A stretch of 6,734 bases of DNA. Source: DASUFH01 sp036274645. Its GTDB lineage: Bacteria > Acidobacteriota > Terriglobia > 20CM-2-55-15. Below, piece by piece: positions 1 to 4,226 of this stretch. Where the stretch lies: the NCBI GenBank assembly GCA_036274645.1, contig DASUFH010000165.1, forward strand, positions 1 through 6,734, given 5' to 3'. The translations under genes were made by a program, and so were the position numbers. The stretch's first letter is position 1; every line of letters starts with the position of its first letter. Below the pieces are notes generated by a model. That model did no database searches. It had not been told where the DNA came from and saw only the letters and a list, made by a program, of their open reading frames with translations.

Positions 1-606
1 GCCCGCACGCCGTCCTATGTCTTCAACACGCTCGGAATGGCCGCCATGACCTTTGCCATCGGCGGCATCGGGTTCTGGATGGTGGACTATGTGAAGGAGT
101 TTCGCGGCGTGGAAGGGTCCGCGTCGACCATCTTCGGAGCGATCCTCACCGTTGCGGGTATCTCCGGCACGCTGCTGGGCGGCCTGACCGGCGACCGCAT
201 GCGCCGCCGGTCCGCCGGCGCGTATTTCTACGTTTCCGCCGCAGCCATGTTCGCAGGATTTCCCCTGCTCATCGGCATGCTGTACACGCCCTTTCCGGCC
301 GCCTGGCTGTTCATTTTCCTGGCCTGTTTCTGTCTGTTTTTCAATACCGGACCGACCAACACCATCATTGCCAACATCACACACCCTTCCATCCGCGCCC
401 AGGCGTTCGCGCTGAACATCCTCGTCATTCACCTGCTGGGCGACGTCATTTCGCCGGTCATCATCGGCGCGGTCAGCGACCGCTGGAATATGAACGCCGC
501 ATTTTTCCTCGTCGGCGTGATGTTCCTCATCAGCGGCGCGCTCTGGGCGATGGGTGGGCGGTTTCTCGGAAAAGATACCGCGCTGGCCGCAACACGGATG
601 CCCTGA
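1..606 (+). CDS. MFS transporter, Spinster-like, C-terminal half (5' end outside window)
   Basis: The reading frame is open from base 1 and stops at TGA 604-606, giving 201 visible residues that form the C-terminal six-helix half of a major facilitator superfamily carrier. Hydrophobic segments lie near visible residues 13-29, 42-61, 73-93, 100-118, 132-157 and 165-184. A cytoplasmic-loop motif GGLTGDRMRRR (about 60-70) matches the MFS motif-A type loop between the first two helices of a half. The stretch NTGPTNTIIANITHPSIR, followed by FALNI and HLLGDVISP, resembles the Spinster (Spns) group of bacterial MFS proteins; this is recognition by eye, not a search. The methionine at base 37 lies inside the first visible helix and is not a credible start, so the gene begins upstream of the window. 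Substrate is unknown; Spns relatives move lipids or other organic anions. A strong terminator-like hairpin lies 80 bp downstream. Confidence 0.85.
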   Translation, partial: ARTPSYVFNTLGMAAMTFAIGGIGFWMVDYVKEFRGVEGSASTIFGAILTVAGISGTLLGGLTGDRMRRRSAGAYFYVSAAAMFAGFPLLIGMLYTPFPAAWLFIFLACFCLFFNTGPTNTIIANITHPSIRAQAFALNILVIHLLGDVISPVIIGAVSDRWNMNAAFFLVGVMFLISGALWAMGGRFLGKDTALAATRMP

Positions 607-682
607 GCGGAAGGGCGGTTGATTCGAAACTCGCGAGACGAAGGGAAAGGGCGGTCACAGACCACGCGTGTCCGCGCTGAGT
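607..682. other. Spacer between transporter stop and palindromic array
   Basis: No gene or clear signal is visible in these 76 bases. The only repetition is a short AAGGGCGGT word, present at about 612 and again near 646. It is probably the 3' untranslated end of the transporter transcript. Confidence 0.5.
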
Positions 683-806
683 TCCTGGCGCCCCTTTCAG
701 GGCGCCATTTTTGATTGGATCAGGTAACCAGGGGTTGCGCTCGCTTAACCCCTGGCTCATTTCCTGTCATGCCTCCGGCATGACTCCGGAGTTTAGACAT
801 TTGGGG
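683..806 (+). repeat. Outer inverted-repeat arm, left copy
   Basis: This arm pairs with 1084-1202. Three blocks anchor the match: TCCTGGCGCCCCT at 683-695; a 30-nt block at 728-757 that is the exact reverse complement of 1130-1159; and a 15-nt block at 788-802 that is the exact reverse complement of 1086-1100. Between the last two blocks the spacing differs by one nucleotide. Inside the arm, hairpin B (9-bp stem CCAGGGGTT/AACCCCTGG, 10-nt loop) and hairpin C (7-bp stem TCATGCC/GGCATGA, loop TCC) are intact. Confidence 0.85.
686..712 (+). terminator. Rho-independent terminator, also outermost left hairpin of the array
   Basis: A perfect 8-bp stem (TGGCGCCC 686-693 with GGGCGCCA 700-707) closes a 6-nt loop and is followed at once by TTTTT (708-712). 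This is the classic intrinsic terminator layout and would end the transporter transcript. The same hairpin core recurs in inverted orientation at 1180-1198, where no T-run follows, so the terminator appears to be one module of the larger palindromic array. Confidence 0.75.
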
Positions 807-828
807 CTCCGTTCAGGCGATGAATTCG

Positions 829-877
829 CGTTTACGTCTCGGATCTGCAGCTTCGCTGCAGCAGATTGACGGAAACG
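829..877. repeat. Extra stem-loop module E, left side only
   Basis: An imperfect hairpin on a single axis (coordinate sum 1706): CGTTTACGTC (829-838) pairs with GACGGAAACG (868-877) with one mismatch, then a 6x6 internal loop, then a 7-bp stem CTGCAGC/GCTGCAG (845-861) around a TTC loop. It has no counterpart in the right half of the array. It lies in a segment of about 85 nt that seems to be inserted in, or lost from the opposite side of, an otherwise symmetric element. Confidence 0.6.
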
Positions 878-907
878 AAGCGTGAGTATGGGAGCCGACT
901 GGAGTGG

Positions 908-1066
908 CGCCGCCCTCTCCCGGCTCCGCCGGGAGAGGAGGGAGCGAGCGCAGCGAGCGACAGGTGAGGGCAAACAACCAGGGGATTGTCCCTTGATTGT
1001 TTGCCCTCACCTGGCCTTCGCTTCGCTCAGGCCCCCCTCTCCCAGCTGCGCTGGGAGAGGGCGCGC
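908..1066. repeat. Inner inverted repeat with three stem-loops (F-G-F')
   Basis: This is an imperfect 159-bp inverted repeat centred at 987. The central stem G is 17 perfect base pairs (961-977 with 997-1013), carrying the word CAGGTGAGGGCAAACAA. F is an 11-bp stem with a TCC loop (914-938); F' is a 12-bp stem with a TGC loop (1035-1061). The linkers between F and G and between G and F' are equal in length and largely complementary. The F and F' stems differ by one compensatory pair, G922-C930 against A1044-T1052. The composition resembles known REP-type sequences. Confidence 0.8.
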
Positions 1067-1083
1067 GTGCATCGAAGGCCTTC

Positions 1084-1202
1084 CAAAATGTCTAAACTCC
1101 CGGGCCCGCCGGAGGCGGGCCAGGACGATAGCCAGGGGTTAAGCGAGCGCAACCCCTGGGCCCGCGACTCCTGGTAGCCGGCGCCCCGCAGGGGCGCCAG
1201 GA
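1084..1202 (-). repeat. Outer inverted-repeat arm, right copy
   Basis: This is the inverted partner of 683-806. It holds hairpin C' (8-bp stem GGCCCGCC/GGCGGGCC at 1103-1121, loop GGA), hairpin B' (CCAGGGGTT/AACCCCTGG at 1132-1159) and hairpin A' (GGCGCCCC/GGGGCGCC at 1180-1198, loop GCA). Compared with the left arm, hairpin C' is changed at three base pairs, and both sides of each pair are changed together. The right end lies 107 bp upstream of the sulfite-oxidase-family gene. Confidence 0.85.
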
Positions 1203-1309
1203 TGCAGATTTTGGACAGTTGTGGGCGGTTAACCCGTTTGCGTCGCATGGGATCGACGTGATAAAACCCTCCTCTTTATTCAACTCGATCAGATATTCAG
1301 GAGGCCCTT
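1203..1309 (+). promoter_or_regulatory. Leader and possible weak promoter of the sulfite-oxidase-family gene
   Basis: The 107 bp between the palindromic array and the start codon must hold the promoter unless transcription reads through the array. The best match I see is TTGCGT (1238-1243) with ATAAAA (1261-1266) after 17 nt, a poor fit to sigma-70. An alternative -35-like TTGGAC (1211-1216) has no -10 at a proper distance. No riboswitch fold or operator palindrome is evident. Confidence 0.2.
1299..1304 (+). promoter_or_regulatory. Shine-Dalgarno AGGAGG for the 1310 start
   Basis: A perfect AGGAGG sits 5 nt before ATG 1310-1312. Together with the Tat signal that begins at this methionine, it fixes the start of the gene. 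Confidence 0.85.
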
Positions 1310-2482
1310 ATGGCGGCAACAGTTTCCCGGCGGGAGATGATCAGGAGTGGCGCGGTGTTTGCTTCGGCGTCTGCAATGGCGTTGATGAGCGGGACGTTGC
1401 CCGCGCTGGCTCAGGGCGAAGAAGTGATCGCATGGACCGACCAGCCGGCCGGTGGAGGCCGGGGCGGCCCGGGGCTCGACACGCGAACCGTCGAGCCTTC
1501 GGCGTTCATCACGTCCACCGATAACTTCTATCTGGTGCAGCATTACACGCAGCCGAACACGGCGCCGAACGTTGATCCCGCGACATTCAAACTCCGGCTG
1601 ACGGGGCTGGTGAACAAGCCAATGGAGCTGAGTCTCGCCCAGCTCAAGCAGCGCCCCCGCCTGGAGTACATTGCGGGTTTCGAGTGCGGTGGAAGCGGCA
1701 ATTCCAACTTCAACCGGCTTTGCGGCAACGCCAAATGGGCCGGGACCAGTTTGAGCGCGCTGTTGAAAGACGCCGGGTTCAAAGCTCAGGCCAGGGAAGT
1801 GGTGTTTTTCGGCATCGACAAGGGGATGGAGACCGTCACCCACGGCCGCGGCGTCCAGAACATGCAGGTTGAACAGCATTTTGGCCGCAGCATGACGACC
1901 GATGACGCCATGAACCAGGACATCCTGATCTGCTGGGAAATGAACGGCGCGCCGCTCGAGCCGCGGCATGGATTTCCGATTCGCCTGGTCGTGCCCGGAT
2001 GGTATGGCGTATCCAACGTGAAGTGGCTGGATCACATCCATGTGCAGGATACCCGCTTCATCGGCCGGTTCATGGCGCGCGACTATGTCACGCTGACGAG
2101 CGAGGAAATCGACGGCGAAACGATCTGGAAGGAAACGCTGGTGTCGCGGATCCGGATCAAGTCGGTGATCGGCCGTCTCACCCGCACGGGCAGCCGCTAC
2201 ACCGCGCACGGGTTTGTGCTGAACGATGGCACGCCCCTCAAGTCGGTTGAAGTGCGCGTCGACGAAGGCCCGTGGCAGCCGGCAAAGTTGTCGTCGTCCA
2301 ATACGAAGTACTCCTGGAAGCTGTTCAGCTATGAATGGAATAACCTCGCTCCCGGCGCTCACACCATCGTGTCGCGCGCGACGGACGTGAACGGCGTCAC
2401 CCAGCCGCTGGAAGCCGATCTGGCCGGCAAGAAGACGATGTGGGAGAACAACGGTCAGTTCGTGCGAAAGTTTACGGTTTAG
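1310..2482 (+). CDS. Tat-exported molybdopterin oxidoreductase, sulfite oxidase family
   Basis: This 390-residue protein has the layout of periplasmic bacterial sulfite oxidase/SoxC-like enzymes. Residues 1-35 form a twin-arginine signal (SRREMIR at 6-12, a hydrophobic stretch, then ALAQ before likely cleavage near 34). A glycine-rich linker (47-55) leads into the molybdopterin-binding domain, about 65-250. Cys126 in FECGGSGNS (124-132) is the probable Mo-ligating cysteine; ICWEMNG (207-213), HGFPIRLVVPG (220-230) and VKWLDHI (237-243) are typical cofactor-domain motifs. From about 255 to the end runs an Ig-like Mo-co dimerisation domain (VEVRVDEGPW, 313-322). Family members pass electrons from a small oxyanion such as sulfite to cytochrome c. 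No haem domain (CxxCH) is present in the protein and no cytochrome gene adjoins it, so substrate and acceptor are inferred only. It stands alone between the palindromic array and a convergent gene. Confidence 0.9.
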   Translation: MAATVSRREMIRSGAVFASASAMALMSGTLPALAQGEEVIAWTDQPAGGGRGGPGLDTRTVEPSAFITSTDNFYLVQHYTQPNTAPNVDPATFKLRLTGLVNKPMELSLAQLKQRPRLEYIAGFECGGSGNSNFNRLCGNAKWAGTSLSALLKDAGFKAQAREVVFFGIDKGMETVTHGRGVQNMQVEQHFGRSMTTDDAMNQDILICWEMNGAPLEPRHGFPIRLVVPGWYGVSNVKWLDHIHVQDTRFIGRFMARDYVTLTSEEIDGETIWKETLVSRIRIKSVIGRLTRTGSRYTAHGFVLNDGTPLKSVEVRVDEGPWQPAKLSSSNTKYSWKLFSYEWNNLAPGAHTIVSRATDVNGVTQPLEADLAGKKTMWENNGQFVRKFTV

Positions 2483-2496
2483 CCGTCCCGGCGGAG

Positions 2497-2535
2497 AGGA
2501 CTCCATGGCGCCGGGCGGCGCGATGGAGTCCTTTC
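2497..2535 (+). terminator. Probable terminator in the convergent gap
   Basis: A 10-bp stem AGGACTCCAT/ATGGAGTCCT (2497-2506, 2523-2532) is extended past one mismatch by a 5-bp inner stem (2508-2512 with 2517-2521) around a 4-nt loop. It begins 14 nt after the oxidoreductase stop codon. Only a short T-run follows on the plus strand and none follows on the minus strand, so it may be a weak intrinsic terminator or an mRNA-end stabiliser. Confidence 0.55.
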
Positions 2536-2573
2536 GACGCGATCCACTCCATTAGACTCGCCGCCCAGGTCAT

Positions 2574-3314
2574 CTATCGAAAAAAACGGACTGCCGCCTC
2601 CAGGAACGCTGCCTGCCATTCTCCATATATCGGAACGTGCCCCGCATCGGGAATAACCCAGAGCCGGCTGGTCGGGATCGCTTTGTACATCTCCAGCGCC
2701 AGTGACACGGGGTAGAACGGATCCCGGTCGCCGTGGACCAGGAACGTGTCTGCCGTAATTGCGCCGAGCCGCGGTGGCGTGAAGTTCATGTCGGCGCTGT
2801 CCTCTGCAAAGATCCTGCCCTGAGCCCAGAGCGCGCGAATCTGCGCGTCTCCCTGCGGATGACGGCTGCGCATGAACTGCCATTCCTCCTCGCTGCGCGC
2901 GGCGTCGCTGAACTGACGCATGAGTTCGCGCGCTCCCGGAGGATAGTAGGGCGCCGCGCTGACCAGGATCATCTGTCGAACGCGGGAAGGCTCGGCAGTG
3001 GCCAGATGCAACAGTGTTTTGGCGCCCGCGCTCATGCCGATGGCGTCAACCTGCGCGCAGCCCAGCTGGTCGAGAAGCGCCGATATGTCGCGCGCGCACT
3101 CGCCATGAGTAAACGTTCCGCCGGGATTCGTCGAACGGCCGTGTCCACGCAGGTCCGGGATGATCAGTGCTCGTTTGGTCGCGAGGCGTTCCGTGAACGG
3201 CGCCCAGTCCGCGCCGCATCCGGTGAAACCGTGAAGCAGGAGAAGCGGATCTCCCTGGCCTTGCTGTTCGACATGAAGCGTGAGGTTCCCGACCACGATG
3301 GAAGTCGAATTCAT
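2574..3314 (-). CDS. Alpha/beta-fold hydrolase
   Basis: The 246-residue product is a cytoplasmic single-domain alpha/beta hydrolase; I see no signal peptide. The oxyanion-hole HGF is at 28-30 and the turn PDLRGHGRS at 53-61. The nucleophile elbow GMSAG places the catalytic Ser at 95. The acid is probably Asp198 in HGDRDPF, and the base is His226 in DAGH. A cap-like insertion lies between about 125 and 185. The closest general resemblance is to the esterase/lactonase and C-C hydrolase type of small hydrolase, and the substrate cannot be told from sequence. The ATG at 3314 lies 3 nt after the TAG of the upstream exonuclease (TAG-GAA-ATG), so its ribosome site lies in the end of that gene and the two are probably co-transcribed and translationally coupled. 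The gene ends convergently with the oxidoreductase, 91 bp away. Confidence 0.88.
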   Translation of the reverse strand: MNSTSIVVGNLTLHVEQQGQGDPLLLLHGFTGCGADWAPFTERLATKRALIIPDLRGHGRSTNPGGTFTHGECARDISALLDQLGCAQVDAIGMSAGAKTLLHLATAEPSRVRQMILVSAAPYYPPGARELMRQFSDAARSEEEWQFMRSRHPQGDAQIRALWAQGRIFAEDSADMNFTPPRLGAITADTFLVHGDRDPFYPVSLALEMYKAIPTSRLWVIPDAGHVPIYGEWQAAFLEAAVRFFR

Positions 3315-3317
3315 TTC

Positions 3318-4112
3318 CTAATTCCCCCGCCACTCCAGTTCATCGACCGAGTTGAACACGTTGACGTCCGCGCGCAGTGTGGCCAGGGTTCGGAACAGGA
3401 GCGCATCTTCCCACCCTGCGAACAGCGCGTCAGCCAGCCGGTTCCGGCTGCGTATGGACTGCGGCCAGTCGGTCCAGGCGCGTGGAATATCTTCGAGATG
3501 CGGATAGCGCGACAGGACCGAAGCCGCCGCTTTCTTGCCCCAGCCCGGAATTCCGGGAAACCCGTCGGCGGAATCGCCGACGAGCGCCAGATAGTCCGGT
3601 ATGGATTCCGGTTTGACGCCGAATTTCGCGATGACCCCCGCCTCGTCGCGGATCACATCGGCGCGCCGGTCGAACTGCACGATGCGTGTTCCCGAGACGC
3701 ACTGGCTGAGGTCCTTGTCGGGGGTGCATATGAGGACGCGCTCGACGCGCGCGTCCCGGGCCGCGCCGGCCGCGGCCGAGGCCAGCGCGTCGTCCGCCTC
3801 GAACTCGACCATGGGCCAGACCCTGACGCCGAGCTCTTCGAGCGCCTGCTCCAGCAGTGGAAACTGCGCGTAGAGAACGGGATCAATGCCTTCGCCGGTC
3901 TTATAGCCGGGATAGAGATCGTTCCGAAAGGATTCGATGACGTGGTCGGTGGCGACGCCAAGATGCGTCGCGCCGCGTTCGATCATGCTCTCGATGGAGC
4001 GGATAACGCCGCGGACGGCGCCCGTCTCCACGCCGCGATCGTTAACAAACGAGGGTGCGCCGTAGAAATGCCGGAACAGTTCGTATGTGCCGTCGATGAG
4101 AAAGACTTCCAT
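3318..4112 (-). CDS. Stand-alone 5'-3' exonuclease / flap endonuclease (FEN family)
   Basis: From ATG 4112 the product is 264 residues and matches the 5' nuclease domain found at the N-terminus of DNA polymerase I, but with no polymerase attached. The metal-binding acidic residues appear in order: Asp7 (LIDGTY), Glu105/Asp107/Asp108 (EFEADDA), Asp132 and Asp134 (PDKD), and Asp180 and Asp183 (GDSADGFPG). PGYK (68-71) carries the usual helical-arch basic/aromatic residues, and GIPGWGKKAA (187-196) is the helix-3-turn-helix DNA-binding hairpin. The expected role is structure-specific removal of 5' flaps or RNA primers in replication and repair. A TTG at 4154 would add 14 residues, but those lack family resemblance and the conserved core begins right after the ATG, so I prefer 4112; its Shine-Dalgarno is weak. 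The alpha/beta hydrolase follows after 3 nt. The protein retains every catalytic acid I could look for and seems intact. Confidence 0.9.
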   Translation of the reverse strand: MEVFLIDGTYELFRHFYGAPSFVNDRGVETGAVRGVIRSIESMIERGATHLGVATDHVIESFRNDLYPGYKTGEGIDPVLYAQFPLLEQALEELGVRVWPMVEFEADDALASAAAGAARDARVERVLICTPDKDLSQCVSGTRIVQFDRRADVIRDEAGVIAKFGVKPESIPDYLALVGDSADGFPGIPGWGKKAAASVLSRYPHLEDIPRAWTDWPQSIRSRNRLADALFAGWEDALLFRTLATLRADVNVFNSVDELEWRGN

Positions 4113-4226
4113 GGCTGAGCTTCGTACCGTACGCTGCGGGGCGCTCGAGGGCAACCGGAAATCGGCCGGATGCGCGCGTGGGGGAGTACAATAGCGCGGT
4201 TCAAACGTTCAAAGGAGCATGTTCGA
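4113..4226. promoter_or_regulatory. Divergent promoter region, exonuclease unit / PQQ dehydrogenase
   Basis: This 114-bp gap must serve both directions. For the minus-strand unit, TTGCCC (complement of 4149-4154) and TACGGT (complement of 4126-4131) are spaced by 17 nt, which would give a very short leader before ATG 4112 and would place the alternative TTG start upstream of the transcript. For the plus strand, TACAAT at 4187-4192 is a fair -10 box but has no good -35. The word GTTCAAA occurs at 4199-4205 and 4207-4213, followed by GTTCGAA at 4221-4227, around the ribosome-binding site. All of this is visual matching to consensus. Confidence 0.35.
4211..4217 (+). promoter_or_regulatory. Shine-Dalgarno AAAGGAG that decides the 4227 start
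   Basis: AAAGGAG lies 9 nt before ATG 4227. An in-frame ATG at 4170 has no such site, and starting there would place an unrelated 19-residue tail before the signal peptide. The ATG at 4219 is out of frame. Confidence 0.75.

Larger units (their letters stand above)
683..1202. repeat. Composite palindromic (REP/BIME- or MITE-like) element, 520 bp
   Basis: Nearly the whole stretch consists of stem-loops: 686-707 (A), 728-755 (B), 767-783 (C), 829-877 (E), 914-938 (F), 961-1013 (G), 1035-1061 (F'), 1103-1121 (C'), 1132-1159 (B') and 1180-1198 (A'). A 15-nt word, D, at 788-802 recurs inverted at 1086-1100. The order is mirror-symmetric, A-B-C-D-[E]-F-G-F'-D'-C'-B'-A', with only E unpaired. The outer arms share an axis near 943.5 and the inner arms one at 987; the 87-nt difference fits an extra segment around E on the left. 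The F-type core (CCTCTCCC plus a 3-nt loop and its complement, near a CCCTCACC word) resembles repetitive extragenic palindromes seen in many high-GC bacteria. No credible ORF or transposase lies inside, so any mobility would be in trans. Function is unknown: it may be a non-autonomous mobile repeat, a transcript-stabilising or terminating structure, or a supercoiling or protein-binding site. Confidence 0.8.

Noticed and set aside
683..1202. CRISPR array
   Set aside because: The repeats are inverted and symmetric, with unequal units and no regular spacers, and no cas gene is present.
683..1202. Insertion sequence with terminal inverted repeats
   Set aside because: The long inverted arms suggest this, but there is no transposase frame inside and I found no target-site duplication at the edges.
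683..1202. Replication origin or tRNA/rRNA remnant
   Set aside because: There are no DnaA-box cluster, AT-rich unwinding stretch, acceptor/anticodon arms or conserved rRNA words. The hairpins are all independent simple stems.
767..1283. Several short open frames on both strands within the palindromic array
   Set aside because: They follow the stem-loop repeats, overlap each other in several frames and carry no Shine-Dalgarno or domain. They are by-products of palindromic GC-rich sequence.
1289..2506. Long antisense open frame of 405 codons opposite the sulfite-oxidase-family gene
   Set aside because: It mirrors a clearly real gene in GC-rich DNA. Its product is rich in Arg, His and Ala with no recognisable fold, signal or ribosome site.
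2733..4118. Long plus-strand open frame of 461 codons across the hydrolase and exonuclease
   Set aside because: It covers two well-supported minus-strand genes with intact catalytic motifs. Its own product has low-complexity, Arg-rich composition typical of an antisense shadow.
4113..4154. TTG start at 4154 for the exonuclease (14 extra residues)
   Set aside because: The extra residues lack family similarity, and the conserved beta-strand with Asp7 begins directly after ATG 4112. A candidate promoter would also lie inside the extension.
4170..4226. ATG at 4170 for the PQQ dehydrogenase
   Set aside because: The AAAGGAG before ATG 4227 and the signal peptide starting there make the later start far better.
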